From NCBI RefSeq assembly GCF_038443675.1, contig NZ_CP151762.1, forward strand, positions 2,542,001-2,606,000: a stretch of DNA of 64,000 nucleotides. The letters are read 5' to 3'. Origin of the DNA: Yoonia sp. G8-12 (GTDB taxonomy: Bacteria > Pseudomonadota > Alphaproteobacteria > Rhodobacterales > Rhodobacteraceae). Position 1 is the first letter of the stretch. Every line of letters starts with the position of its first letter. The notes beneath the pieces are model-generated. The model saw nothing but the letters and a program-made list of their open reading frames with translations. It did not search any database and was not told the origin of the DNA. Made by a program: the position numbers and the translations under genes. Below, piece after piece: positions 34,948-45,380 of this stretch.

Positions 34948-36147
34948 TTACTCGGACACACCAAAGCGTGTCACCCAGTCGTCAGCGATCCGCACAGCCC
35001 AGCTTGGGTGTGGTTCATCCTGCACAGTCCCCAGTTCGGCAGGCGACAAGGTCGCAACACCCAGTTCAAGCGCATCAAACAAGGCGCGGTCATCTTCGGA
35101 CAAAGCATCCATGTTCAAAACTGTCCCATAACCAAGGATCGCAGGGTCCTGCGCCCGCGCCTGCGCCTCTGGCGACATCAAGAAGTTGGCAACAACCATT
35201 GCACCTGCTTTGGACCCCGAATTATAGGGGACTGCGACAAAAGACGCGTTGCCGATCGTGCCCTTATCCAAAACGAACGTGCGCACGCTTGGGGGCAGTT
35301 CGTTATTTGCGATCGCGGTTGAGGCCGCACCCGGGCTGAACGAAATCGACAGATCAAGCTCTCCGTCAGCAATCAAGGGGAACATGGCCGTGCCGGTAGC
35401 CGGATAGGCCTTGCCTTCGCGCCACAGGTTTGGTGTCAGCTCTTCCAGATAGGCCCAAAGGGGGGCTGTGATTTCATCATAGTTTTCGTCCGTAGCAGGG
35501 GCGGCCAAGACGGATGGGTCGGGTAGAATATCAACCAGAACCTGCTTCAGGAAGGTCGTGCCCAGAAAATCCGGCGGCTGTGGATAGCTGAACCGACCGG
35601 GGTTGGCTTGGGTCCATTCCAGCAAGGCCTGCATGGAACCGAGGCGGTCGGGCATGTCGGCGGTGTCATGCACGAACACCACCTGCGCCATGGCCCATGG
35701 GCTTTCAAAACCGTCAGTTGGCACGGTGAAATCGGTGCGCACGGTCTTGCCCTCGGCATCGACAAGAGCCCAGTTCGGCAGTTGCTCGGCATAGGGGCCA
35801 AACAGCAGATCGGCCTCTTTCATTGATGCGAAATTCGCGCCGTTAATCCAGATCATGTCGATGGCGCCGTCATCATCCTGCCCCGCCTGCTTTTCAGACA
35901 AAACACGGGTAACCGCATCGGCAGTGTCGGTCAGCTTCACATGTTCAAGGGTGACACCATAGTCCTCCATCACACGCTCGCCGACCCAGGCGAGGAAATC
36001 ATTTGTCGTCGTGGACCCACCCCATGCGTTCCAGAACACCGTTTGACCTTCGGCCTCGGCGGTGACAGCGGCCCAATTGCTGACGTCGATATCTGCAAGC
36101 GCGGGAACCGGGGCTAGCAAAGCTGCCAGAATGGCGAGATGTTTCAT
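34948..36147 (-). CDS. ynjB: YnjB-type ABC substrate-binding protein
   Basis: A 399-residue periplasmic protein with signal peptide MKHLAILAALLAPVPALA. The start of the mature part (EAEGQTVFWNAWGGSTTTND) and the stretch DDGAIDMIWINGANFASMKE match the YnjB (COG4134) pattern rather than ThiB. ISFSPGAASTAIANNELPP is also characteristic. It is the second gene of a run: phosphatidyltransferase, binding protein, permease, ATPase. Confidence 0.83.
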   Translation of the reverse strand: MKHLAILAALLAPVPALADIDVSNWAAVTAEAEGQTVFWNAWGGSTTTNDFLAWVGERVMEDYGVTLEHVKLTDTADAVTRVLSEKQAGQDDDGAIDMIWINGANFASMKEADLLFGPYAEQLPNWALVDAEGKTVRTDFTVPTDGFESPWAMAQVVFVHDTADMPDRLGSMQALLEWTQANPGRFSYPQPPDFLGTTFLKQVLVDILPDPSVLAAPATDENYDEITAPLWAYLEELTPNLWREGKAYPATGTAMFPLIADGELDLSISFSPGAASTAIANNELPPSVRTFVLDKGTIGNASFVAVPYNSGSKAGAMVVANFLMSPEAQARAQDPAILGYGTVLNMDALSEDDRALFDALELGVATLSPAELGTVQDEPHPSWAVRIADDWVTRFGVSE

Positions 36148-36159
36148 ATGTTACGTCCT

Positions 36160-36768
36160 TTACGTCGTGTAGATGCGTTTGGCGGCGAGTATGCGCAGGA
36201 TAGCAGTTGTGAAGCATAGACTTCCAAAGAACCACGCAAGTGGCACGAAGAAAGTTTCAAAGAGGCAAAGAAGAACAAAGAAAATGATCGTTTCTGTACC
36301 TTCCAAAAGCCCGTTAGAATAATAGAGCGTCTTCTGCCCCTGCAGATCGGTCTTGTGCCCATGCTTTTCGGCAAGGATCGCGTAACCCAGAAAGCTCGTC
36401 CCGTTGAAATAGAACGCGGCGAGAAGGAAAGCCCCGGCCGCCCCGTTCGCTGCAGGATCATAGATAACAAAGGCCATCGGGATCGCGCCATAGAACAGAA
36501 AATCAACAGCAATATCCAGATAGCCGCCAAAATCGGTCTTCTGCGTAGCACGGGCCACCGCACCATCGAGCCCATCGGCCAAGCGGCTGGCCAAAAGCGG
36601 GACCAGCGCCCAAGCGAACTGGCCCAAACCAATCAAAAGCGCGGCAAACAGCCCAAGTCCAAGACCGATCAGCGTAACGCCATTCGCGGTAAACCCACGC
36701 GCAGCCAGACCGCGACCAATCTGGTTCAACGGCGGATCAATCAACTGCCGCGCATAACGGTCCAGCAT
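36160..36768 (-). CDS. CDP-alcohol phosphatidyltransferase (YnjF-like)
   Basis: A 202-residue membrane enzyme with the complete family motif DG(x)2AR(x)8G(x)3D(x)3D, visible as LADGLDGAVARATQKTDFGG followed by YLDIAVDFLFY. Several hydrophobic helices surround it. It would transfer a CDP-activated group to an alcohol in phospholipid synthesis; the acceptor is unknown. ATG 36768 behind GAGAGGAGACCAG is the start. It lies 12 bases before ynjB; the same association (ynjF with ynjBCD) exists in E. coli, which supports a functional link. Confidence 0.83.
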   Translation of the reverse strand: MLDRYARQLIDPPLNQIGRGLAARGFTANGVTLIGLGLGLFAALLIGLGQFAWALVPLLASRLADGLDGAVARATQKTDFGGYLDIAVDFLFYGAIPMAFVIYDPAANGAAGAFLLAAFYFNGTSFLGYAILAEKHGHKTDLQGQKTLYYSNGLLEGTETIIFFVLLCLFETFFVPLAWFFGSLCFTTAILRILAAKRIYTT

Positions 36769-36869
36769 CTGGTCTCCTCTCAAGATGGTTTGTTGTGACC
36801 GATGCAACGGGTTGGCGCAATCAACCTGACAACAATGTGAGAGATCGGGCGGACACTGTCACAAAAGAC

Positions 36870-38872
36870 CTAACCGCTTGCGATACGCGGGCGTCCACTG
36901 GCCTCGACCCGCACCGTGGCCTCAATGAACATCGCCCTGCTTTCGACCGTGATTTCAGAGATATCGCGTGAGACGGCAAAGCGGATTTCCTCCACGCCGG
37001 ACGCACGCACCAACCCTTCTGCCTCTTGCCTTAGCGCCGCCTCCAACGCGCCAAGCGCATCATCGCGATCCGCAAACAACCTGGGGCCGTCATGCAGGTG
37101 AACAGCGAATGACCCCTCACCCGCACTTGTCACGGTCCCCGTAGCATGCATCCGCACCTGCCCCACAACCGCGCCAATCGCATTGGCCACACCACCATGT
37201 TCCGGCAGCACCATCCGCGTGCCAAGACGTTCGCCAACAGCGCCATAATAGGCCGCAGCAGAGGCCCCCAGACCGATGACAGGCACACCCAACGATAGCT
37301 GCATCTGCACCACGCCCCGATGCCGGTCCAACCCGGCCATGCTGAGCGGGTGCTTTGCGAGCGCGGCCGGATCGGACCATGCCAGATCATCCTCGGCGAA
37401 AGCCGCCTGCAGCAGACAATCCACCGTCTGCGCGGTCAACTGATCAATAATTTCCAGCGCCAGCGCTTGCCCGTTCTCCGCAACCCGCGTCCCTGCACCG
37501 GTCCGCCTGCGGGCAAAAAGTGTCAGCGCCTTCTCGGCCGCCTGCGCATCCCATGCATCCACCATCCCCAGAACATGCGACGCATCAGAAGGCGTGACCC
37601 CCGCAAGGATCGCAAGGCCGCGATCCACCAGCCGCCCCAAAGCAGGGCTTTCCATCCGGGATTGCACCGCATGGCCCAGACGCAAAGGTCCCTGTGCCAG
37701 ACGCTCGGCCACAACCTGTTCGCGGCTATCCAATCCGGCAGGCATTGCGTGCCAAAGCGGGATGACAAACTGCCCACCATCCGCCGCTGGGATATCTTGC
37801 GCCAAGGCGCGATCCAACGCGGCATGCACCAACGCTGGAAACTGCTGTGCCGCCAAAGAAATCGGCATCAACCGGCGCGGCCCAAGCCGCAGTCCGCCAT
37901 GCAAGCCCTCGACAACATGGACTTCACTATCACCGCCCAAGCCCGTTGTGCGCATTGCGACGGCTTCGACCATTGTGCGGAAGGGCCCGACGCGCGCACC
38001 CTGCGGATCAATCTTGGGGCGGCCATCGCGCAGCAGGCAGATATCCGTTGTCGTGCCGCCAATATCGCTGACCAATGCGTCAGCTTCGCCGGTCAACCAA
38101 CTCGCTCCCGCAATTGAAGCCGCAGGACCGCTCAGAATAGTCTCGATGGGCTTTTCGCGGGCAAGATCGGCAGACACCAAAGCACCATCACCACGCACAA
38201 CCATCAACCGCGCTGTAATACCCACAGCGGTCAAGTGCGCCTCACACGCGGTGATCAGTCGGTCCAACATGCCAATCAGGCGGGCATTCAGAACGGCGGT
38301 CAACGCCCGCTTTGGCCCGCCCAGTGCTTGGCTCAACTCGTGCGAACAACTGACCGGTTGGCCTGTGGCATGGCGCAATATATCACGCACAGCAATCTCA
38401 TGGGCAGGGTTGCGGGTGGCGAAACTGGACGCGACAGCAAAGCCGGTGATCCCTCCGTCAAGATCAGCAAGTGCGGTACGCAGAACGGCAAGATCAAGCG
38501 GAGCCACTTCACCACCCGCATGGTTATGACCGCCCACAAGCCGGATCACAGGATCACCGCGCAAAGCCTCGGTCAAACCAGCGCGTGCGAGGTCGGCATC
38601 GTCAAAACCAATGGCGATTAGCGCAATCCGCCCCCCTGACCTTCGACAAGCGCATTCGTCGCAAGGGTGGTTGAAAGCGACACCATGGCAATATCGGCGG
38701 GATTGACAGCGGCCTGCGCAATCGCCGCATCAATAGCAGCACCCACACCGACCGCCAGATCAGGCCGCGAGGTCAGCGCCTTGGCAGACCCCAGCACCTT
38801 GTCCTGTGCCTCATCAATGATCACTGCGTCGGTATATGTCCCGCCAGTGTCGACACCCAGCAAATATGTCAT
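36870..38872 (-). CDS. Hydantoinase/oxoprolinase (HyuA-like), frameshifted
   Basis: An ATP-dependent hydantoinase/5-oxoprolinase-type protein of about 667 residues. The N-terminal part (from 38872) starts MTYLLGVDTGGTYTDAVIID, the ATPase phosphate loop, and runs to TTLATNALVEGQGG. There one base is missing in the six-C run at 38631-38636, and the protein continues in another frame (RIALIAIGFDDADLARAGLT) to 36870. Further marks are SDIGGTTTDICLLRDGRP and LGLGGDSEVHV-like text. A HyuB partner is absent nearby. It may be a broken gene or a sequencing error. No operon partner overlaps it. Confidence 0.83.
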
Positions 38873-38977
38873 GCAATCCCGCCTTACGTCTGGCGCACAT
38901 CTAAACGACCGACACGCGCCAAGCGCAATGACATTTCATCTGGCGCGACACTAAAAACGAAAGAATGAAACCTACGG

Positions 38978-40770
38978 TTAGCCCTGCAATTCAAAAAGCA
39001 GCTGTTCATCATTGCTCAACGGGACACGGCGCAACCAATCAACAGAAACATCGCTAGCCGCCAATCCGGTAAGAAAGTCACTGACGTATACCTGACCCGC
39101 ACAAAGCAAGACATGCGTGGCACCCTGTTCTCTGGCGAGATCTTCAAAAGCCGCTTCTTCCAGATCAAAGCCCAAAGCCCCATTCATGAAAGCATCCGGG
39201 CTCCGATGATAGGGCGCTGCCAGCGTGCTATGATGGGTCAGCCAAAGCAAAGGCGCACCCATGTTCGTGCTGTTCAGGATCACGGCCGGCGGAACTTCGT
39301 TCAATGCCAGCAGAGTTTCGTAGTTGCGACAGCCAGCACCTTCCCTTTGGGTACCATTCCCTTTGATAAAAGGCGCAAGTGGGCCCAACAAGATCTGCGG
39401 AGAACTGATCCCGATCGCGACAACGAACATCAATGCAGCCTTGGCAAGATCGCGGGACTGCAAATAGGCGTTCAGCAAGACAGCAAGACAGATACCCCCT
39501 ATCGCTGGCACGACCGATGCCACCAAAATGACTGTCCGCATCTGTAGAAAAATCAGACCGACACCAAACATGCCAAGCACCAATAATTGCCCCAGAATAG
39601 CGGTTTGCGTTTGACCTGCCCCCGACCCGCCGCGCCGTGACCACCACAAAACGGAACCTGACACCAGCGCGACGACAACAGGGATCATAAATGCCAAAGC
39701 CGCATAAGTCTGCGATTGAACATAGAACAGAAACGGCTTTGCCTCTGTCACGCGGGTAGCAATCATGTCTTGCAGCTCTGGTGGCAAATCACCGTACGGC
39801 CCACGGATGCAAGGCCCCAAAAGCGGCCATGCAATCGCAAGACCGATCGCGGTCAAAACCGTGGTTGCGCCAACATGAAACACTGCGCTGGGCATACGGT
39901 GACGCAGCGCCAGAGGCGCAAGCGCCGCCACCACTGCGATAGCAATCACGCTCAGCATCGGGGTGCCAAGCTGATCACAGACAGGCATGGCCCGCAAAGC
40001 AGGCGCAGTCAGGCCCAGCCAGAAAACGAGACTGCCCACCGCCAAAGCAAGAGAGAACGCCACGAGAAGCCGCCGTGTTTCGGCCCTTGGGTCAAGCACG
40101 CAACGGCCAAAGACCACAATGCCCGCCGCGACGATGAAAAGCAGGCTTTCCAGACCCGTGGAAAGCGCGAAAGCAGCAGCAAGCCCCCGATGATGCCCGC
40201 CGCAACTGGGCGTTCCGGCCAAACAACCGCATAGACAAGGATCACCATCATCAAGAGCTGAATATTGTGGTGGTCCAGATTCCCGGCCCGCGCATGGAGA
40301 TCGCCCAGCAAGGGCCACAAGACCGTACACATGACCGCGAAACACGCAGCGATTGGCCCGAATATCCGCTTTGTCCCATAACCGATAACCAGAAGCGTCA
40401 GGATCAGGATGACAGTCGGCCAGATTGCAGTTCCGATCAATTCGGCCCTCTCCATCGGCATGAAATACGAAAACGGCACGATGAACGCGGCAATCCCCGC
40501 ATCAATATAGCGGGACCAATGGATCAAGACCCCCTCAGGCGGCATTAACCGATACTGGGTTGTATCAAACCAGCTTTGGCCGGCCAGCCAATCCCGCACC
40601 ATCACCAAACGCATGATGTCGTCATTGCCCATCGAGATGAAGTTTTCCTCCATCCCGGCACCTTGCATGACAGCTTTCGCCAGAACGATCACGACCGCCC
40701 CGCACAAAACCACAAACAGCGGCCTTTGCTGGCAGAATTTCATTGCGGGCGTCAATTTCATCTCAATCAT
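38978..40770 (-). CDS. GT-C-like polytopic membrane protein, frameshifted
   Basis: A membrane protein of about 597 residues with ten or more spans. The N-terminal part (from 40770) has MGNDDIMRLVMVRDWL, PPEGVLIHWSRYIDAG and AGNLDHHNIQLLMMV; the acidic DD.R and DHH motifs in predicted outer loops resemble lipid-sugar-dependent GT-C transferases and STT3-like proteins. After VAAGIIGG one base is missing in the five-C run at 40184-40188 and the frame moves (LAAAFALSTGLESLLFIVAA) to 38978. Neighbouring GtrA and GT2 genes suggest transfer of a polyprenyl-phosphate-linked sugar in the periplasm. Exact family not certain. Confidence 0.72.
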
Positions 40771-40875
40771 TCACTCAATATGCGGCGTCTGGGGCAAGCC
40801 TTGCAGATTAACGGGGCAAAACAATGACAGTGTTTTGCAAAGAATTGTTTATTGTGTGCTGCACGGGCTGCACCG

Positions 40876-41271
40876 TCAGGCCCGAAACGCCACATGACGC
40901 GCGCCGAAAAAATTCATAAGCGCGCCGAAAAAAGAGCCCAGCGAAAAGCCCAGGAATATCGTCAGCGATGCCGTACCAAAGAGGCCGATAATGGCGGAAT
41001 AGGTCAGATAGTTGGCCATGCTGCCGATGAGCTGAACCCCGAAATACCGCCGAAACTGGCCTTCCTTGCTGGCATCGCGCGTCGCGCGAAACGTCCAGTT
41101 CCGGTTCAGTGCCCATGTCACAACAACAGCAACCGGAAAGGACAGCGCACGCGCCAGATAAGGGTTGAAATCAAGAGAAATCAACAGCCACAGCAGCCCG
41201 CCATCAACGACAAAACCAACGCCGCCAACAGCGCCAAACCGTAGCATCTGCACAATAAGTTCAGAGCGCAT
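40876..41271 (-). CDS. GtrA-family membrane protein
   Basis: A 131-residue protein with four predicted membrane helices: QMLRFGAVGGVGFVVDGGLL, LARALSFPVAVVVTWALNRN (with the WxxNRxWTF signature), QLIGSMANYLTYSAIIGLFG and FLGFSLGSFFGALMNFFGAR. The GtrA family is thought to flip polyprenyl-phosphate sugars. It lies 6 bases after the GT2 gene and 105 bases before the GT-C-like gene. Confidence 0.88.
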   Translation of the reverse strand: MRSELIVQMLRFGAVGGVGFVVDGGLLWLLISLDFNPYLARALSFPVAVVVTWALNRNWTFRATRDASKEGQFRRYFGVQLIGSMANYLTYSAIIGLFGTASLTIFLGFSLGSFFGALMNFFGARHVAFRA

Positions 41272-41277
41272 CGACCT

Positions 41278-42230
41278 CTAGCGCCTTGGTGGTGCAGGCA
41301 ATGCCAAATAGGCCATGCGCTTCATTTCGCGGCGTCCCAGCGTCACGGTGTCCAGGATCAGGCCGGTAATCACAGCCAAGACACTGATCACCATGATTGC
41401 CGAGGCCAGAATAGCCGTGGGGAACCGCGGCACGAGACCTGTCTCCGCGAACTCAACAATGACAGGCGCGCCAAGCATCAACGACAGTAGTCCCAAAAGT
41501 ACGCCAACGCCGCAAAAGAGAGCAAAAGGGCGTTCCTCTTTCACCAGCAAAACAATCATTGTCAGAATGCGCAATCCATCCCGGATCGTGTTGAGTTTGC
41601 TATCTGAGCCAGGCAAACGATCAACATAAGCAGTATCCACATCCGCAATTGGCATCCGTAGTTCCAGCGCGTGCACCGTTAACTCTGTCTCAATCTCGAA
41701 CCCCGCGACAAGGCTGGAAAGCTTTTGACAAAGCGGCGCGAAAAGACGCGGTAGCCCGTCAGCATATCCTTGGTGCGCTTGCCAAAAATGCCCGCCACAA
41801 GGCTGGTCAGCATCCAGTTGCCAAAACGGTGACCCGGCCGGTACGCTTCCTGGATCTCGGTCACGCGACACCCGCTGATCATATCAAGCGTTTCCTCCAA
41901 CAGCTTATTGACAAGCGCAGGGGCTGCCTTGGCCTCATAGGTATTGTCACCATCCACCATGACGTAAACATCGGCATCAATATCGGCAAACATACGGCGC
42001 ACCACATTGCCTTTGCCCTGCTGGGTTTCGATGCGCACAATGGCACCTGCCGCACGGGCAATCTCGGCTGTGTTGTCGGTCGAGTTGTTATCGTAGACAT
42101 AGATGTCAGCATCAGGAAGCGCCGCGCGAAAGTCAGCAACAACAGCGCCAATTGGTTTGGCCTCATTGTAGCACGGGATCAGAACCGCAACCTTCACATC
42201 TGACGTCAATTCCACGCGACTGCGCTCCAT
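41278..42230 (-). CDS. Family 2 glycosyltransferase (DPM1/GtrB-like), frameshifted
   Basis: About 317 residues. The catalytic GT2 domain has VLIPCYNEAKPIGAVVADF, YVYDNNSTDNTAEIARAAG and VYVMVDGDNTYEAK (the DxD-type site), plus LTGYRVFSRRFVKSFPALSR. One base is missing in the four-C run at 41701-41704; the protein continues (FEIETELTVHALELRMPIAD) into two C-terminal helices, ending at 41278. This is the plan of polyprenyl-phosphate sugar synthases. Start ATG 42230 is chosen; the frame is open to 42302. Confidence 0.83.
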
Positions 42231-42360
42231 CGTAATCTGGCCCCTTGGCATAGCAGGCGCGATACAACATGGCGATACACTGCGGTTGTTTTGTGGCCAC
42301 ACTGTGTAATTTCAAAATCACACCATTGTCTGTTCCACCGGAAACACGAATACTCGAACC

Positions 42361-43656
42361 ATGACGAAGAACACCCAACTTGCCCGCGCGATCACCGACC
42401 GGCGCGATGACCTGATCGCGCTGACCCAGGACCTGATCCGCATCCCCACGCTGAATCCGCCGGGACGCGACTATCGCGCAATCTGTGACTATCTGGACCG
42501 GCGGTTGCGCGGATCGGGGTTTGAGACAGAACTGATCCGCGCCCACGGCACCCCCGGCGATAGCGACAAATACCCCCGCTGGAACATCATCGCACGCCGG
42601 ACAGGCGGACAGCCCGGTGATTGCGTACATTTCAACAGCCACACCGATGTGGTCGAGGTCGGACACGGCTGGACCAAAGACCCCTTTGGCGGTGAACTGA
42701 TCGACGGAAAAATCTACGGGCGTGGGGCCTGCGACATGAAAGGCGGCTTGGCGGCCTCTATCATCGCCGTCGAGGCTTTTCTCGCAACCAATCCCACCTT
42801 TTCCGGTGCCATCGAAATTTCCGGCACAGCGGACGAAGAGTCCGGCGGCTATGGCGGCGTCGCCTATCTGGCCGAAAAAGGTTACTTCGATCCCGCCTGC
42901 GTGCAGCACGTGATCATCCCCGAACCGCTGAACAAGGACCGCGTCTGCCTGGGCCATCGCGGCGGATGGTGGGCGGAGATCGAGACATTCGGCGAAATCG
43001 CGCACGGCTCCATGCCGTTTCTGGGCGATTGCGCGGTGCGGCACATGGGTGCGGTGCTGACCGAATTCGAGGACAAACTTTACCCCGCCATGGCCGCGCG
43101 GCACACCGACATGCCCGTGGTGCCTGAAGGTGCGCGCTCTTCGACGATGAACATCAATTCGATTCACGGCGGACAACCCGAACAAGAGGCGGATTACACA
43201 GGCTTGCCCGCACACTGTGTGCCCGACAGTTGCCGCATCGTGATCGACCGGCGCTTTCTGGCCGAAGAAAACATCGACGATGTGCGTGGCGAGGTGAAAG
43301 CCTTGCTCGAAGGGTTGAAAGCCAACCGGGACCGGTTCGACTATGACTTGCGCGAAATGAACGTGGTCCTACCGAGCATGACCGACCGAGAGGCGCCTGT
43401 GGTGCAGGTGATCGCCGCGGAAATCGAGAAAGTCCTCGGCAAACCCGCCGAATTCGTCGCATCGCCCGGCACCTACGATCAAAAACACATCGACCGGATC
43501 GGCAAGCTGAAGAACTGCATCGCCTACGGTCCGGGGATACTAGAGCTGGCGCATAAACCGGATGAATACATCGGCGTGGACGATATGATTGATAGTGCGC
43601 AAGTGATGGCGGGGGCTTTGACCAGTATTCTAACACCAACGCAGTCCCGGACTTGA
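42361..43656 (+). CDS. M20-family peptidase/deacetylase (ArgE/DapE-like)
   Basis: A 431-residue dinuclear zinc amidohydrolase. Metal-binding motifs are VHFNSHTDVVEVG, GRGACDMKGGLAA (Asp) and SGTADEESGGYGG (Glu-Glu), followed by a dimerisation lid domain. It is of the acetylornithine deacetylase/succinyl-diaminopimelate desuccinylase group; the real substrate cannot be told, and catabolic amidase is possible. The last five codons and stop lie inside a palindromic repeat. ATG 42361 has a weak ribosome site. Confidence 0.85.
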   Translation: MTKNTQLARAITDRRDDLIALTQDLIRIPTLNPPGRDYRAICDYLDRRLRGSGFETELIRAHGTPGDSDKYPRWNIIARRTGGQPGDCVHFNSHTDVVEVGHGWTKDPFGGELIDGKIYGRGACDMKGGLAASIIAVEAFLATNPTFSGAIEISGTADEESGGYGGVAYLAEKGYFDPACVQHVIIPEPLNKDRVCLGHRGGWWAEIETFGEIAHGSMPFLGDCAVRHMGAVLTEFEDKLYPAMAARHTDMPVVPEGARSSTMNINSIHGGQPEQEADYTGLPAHCVPDSCRIVIDRRFLAEENIDDVRGEVKALLEGLKANRDRFDYDLREMNVVLPSMTDREAPVVQVIAAEIEKVLGKPAEFVASPGTYDQKHIDRIGKLKNCIAYGPGILELAHKPDEYIGVDDMIDSAQVMAGALTSILTPTQSRT

Positions 43657-43709
43657 TCCGGGACCTTGTACTGCAACCTGGAGGTCCCTGATCAAGTCCG
43701 GGACTGCGT
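43641..43709. repeat. Palindromic repeat pair between the M20 gene and panC
   Basis: GCAGTCCCGGACTTGATCCG (from 43641) and GTCCCTGATCAAGTCCGGGA (from 43684) form an inverted pair about 65 bases long. The first arm supplies the last codons of the M20 gene. The hairpin lies between convergent genes and may end both transcripts. Confidence 0.9.
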
Positions 43710-43713
43710 TGCG

Positions 43714-44556
43714 CTACACCGCAATATTGTCAATCAACCGCACACCCGCCAGCCAGACCGCCGCAAACAAACGCGCATCTGGCTTAGACCGCTCGAGCAA
43801 TGACAAATCCCCACCATCCCGCAATTCCAGATAGTCCACATCGTTGAAGCCAGCAGCCATGATCCGTGCTTTGGCGCCCGGCAGGATGTCCGCCATCAAA
43901 GCCCCGCCCCGCAACTTATCCCGCATATCATCCATTACCACAGCAAGCACCGGCGCATAGACCCGCGACCGATCCGACAGCAGCAGGTTGCGCGACGACA
44001 TCGCCAGCCCGTCTTCTTCGCGGATAGTGGGGCAGCCGATGACCTCAATGGGAATATCCAAATCACACGCCATCCGTCGTACGATCTGCAATTGCTGATA
44101 ATCCTTCTCGCCAAAAAACGCATAGTCCGCTGACGTCTGCGTAAACAGCTTCGCCACAACCGTCGCCACCCCGTCAAAATGCCCCGGCCGGCTTTCCCCG
44201 CAGAGCATATCTGTGAGGCCCGACACCGAAACGGAGGTCGCGAAACCGTCAGGATATATCTGGTCCGGCTCCGGCACGTAGATCAGGTCGATGCCGATCG
44301 ATTCCAGTTTATAAGCGTCCTCATTCTCGGTACGGGGATAGTTCTTGAGATCATCAGGATCGTTGAACTGCTTGGGGTTCACAAAGATCGTGACGATCAC
44401 CCGGTCGCATTTTTCCCGCGCGGCACGGGCCAGCGATAGATGCCCTTGATGCAAAGCGCCCATGGTCGGCACAACGCCAATCGTCTCACCTGCCTTGCGC
44501 CAAAGCACCGTCTGCGCGCGCAGCCCCGCCAACGTCCGTTCAATCGGAGCAATCAT
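43714..44556 (-). CDS. panC: PanC, pantothenate synthetase
   Basis: A 280-residue enzyme joining pantoate and beta-alanine with ATP. The HIGH-like motif is VPTMGALHQGHLSLARAA (about residues 29-46); IFVNPKQFNDPDDLKNYPRT, FGEKDYQQLQIVRRM and the KMSKS-like GLAMSSRNLLLS are all present. It overlaps panB by 4 bases. Beta-alanine, its substrate, is also the product of the pyrimidine degradation genes at 57-63 kb. Confidence 0.97.
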   Translation of the reverse strand: MIAPIERTLAGLRAQTVLWRKAGETIGVVPTMGALHQGHLSLARAAREKCDRVIVTIFVNPKQFNDPDDLKNYPRTENEDAYKLESIGIDLIYVPEPDQIYPDGFATSVSVSGLTDMLCGESRPGHFDGVATVVAKLFTQTSADYAFFGEKDYQQLQIVRRMACDLDIPIEVIGCPTIREEDGLAMSSRNLLLSDRSRVYAPVLAVVMDDMRDKLRGGALMADILPGAKARIMAAGFNDVDYLELRDGGDLSLLERSKPDARLFAAVWLAGVRLIDNIAV

Positions 44557-45380
44557 TTCTTGGCCGCCGCGTCTGCAAAAACATGTTCCGCCGCGGGGAA
44601 AGTCCGCGCGCGCACCTCTTCGGCATAAGCCGCAATCGCCGCCGCGCCATCATCGCCCAAATGGGCGTAGCGCTTCACAAACTTCGCCTTGAACGCAGTA
44701 AAGAGGCCAAGCATGTCATCCACAACCAATATCTGCCCGTCACACCCGGCACTCGCCCCAATCCCGATCGTCGGAATGGAAACGCGGGCGGTGATCTCAT
44801 CGGCCAGCGTCTCTGGCACTTTCTCCAACACCACCGCAAAGGCCCCCGCCTGCGCCACCGCATCGGCATCCGCCAGTGCCTCATCACGGGCCGCACCCCG
44901 ACCCTGCACCTTATAGCCGCCCAGTGTGTTGATCGACTGCGGTGTCAGCCCGATGTGGGCCATCACCGGAATCCCGCGTGCAACCAGAAACGCGATGGTG
45001 TCGGCCATTTCTACGCCGCCTTCCAGTTTCACAGCCCCCGCCCCCGTCTCGGCCATCAGACGGGCCGCATTGCGGAACGCCTGTTCGCGGCTTTCCTCAT
45101 AAGACCCGAACGGCATATCAATCACCATCATGGCGCTTGTCAGCCCCCGCGCGACCGCCTGCCCATGCAGGATCATCATCTCCATCGTGACACCAAGGGT
45201 CGAAGGCAGCCCGTGCAGCACCATGCCGACGCTATCACCCACCAGCACAAAGTCACAATGCGCGTCCATCATCTGCGCCATAGGCGTGGTGTAGGCGGTC
45301 AGGCTAACAAGCGGCGTACCACCCTTGGCTGCACGGATATCATCCGGCAAAGGGTTGCGTTTTTTGGCGGTGGCACTCAT
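44553..45380 (-). CDS. panB: PanB, ketopantoate hydroxymethyltransferase
   Basis: A 275-residue TIM-barrel enzyme of pantothenate synthesis. Seen: VSLTAYTTPMAQMMDAHCDF, VLVGDSVGMVLHGL (metal site), IDMPFGSYEESREQAFRNAA and VMAHIGLTPQSINTLGGYKV. Length is normal. The 252 bases upstream, up to the divergent sulfotransferase-like gene, contain no clear gene and should hold the promoters. Confidence 0.97.
   Translation of the reverse strand: MSATAKKRNPLPDDIRAAKGGTPLVSLTAYTTPMAQMMDAHCDFVLVGDSVGMVLHGLPSTLGVTMEMMILHGQAVARGLTSAMMVIDMPFGSYEESREQAFRNAARLMAETGAGAVKLEGGVEMADTIAFLVARGIPVMAHIGLTPQSINTLGGYKVQGRGAARDEALADADAVAQAGAFAVVLEKVPETLADEITARVSIPTIGIGASAGCDGQILVVDDMLGLFTAFKAKFVKRYAHLGDDGAAAIAAYAEEVRARTFPAAEHVFADAAAKK

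Noticed and set aside
32502..36147. Thiamine importer ThiBPQ
   Set aside because: The permease and ATPase alone would allow it, but the binding protein has the YnjB-type WNAWGG and INGANF motifs and a YnjF-like gene precedes it.
36870..38872. Two separate genes (84 and 568 codons) for the hydantoinase
   Set aside because: The two frames join exactly within a conserved segment when one base is added to the C run, so they are one gene.
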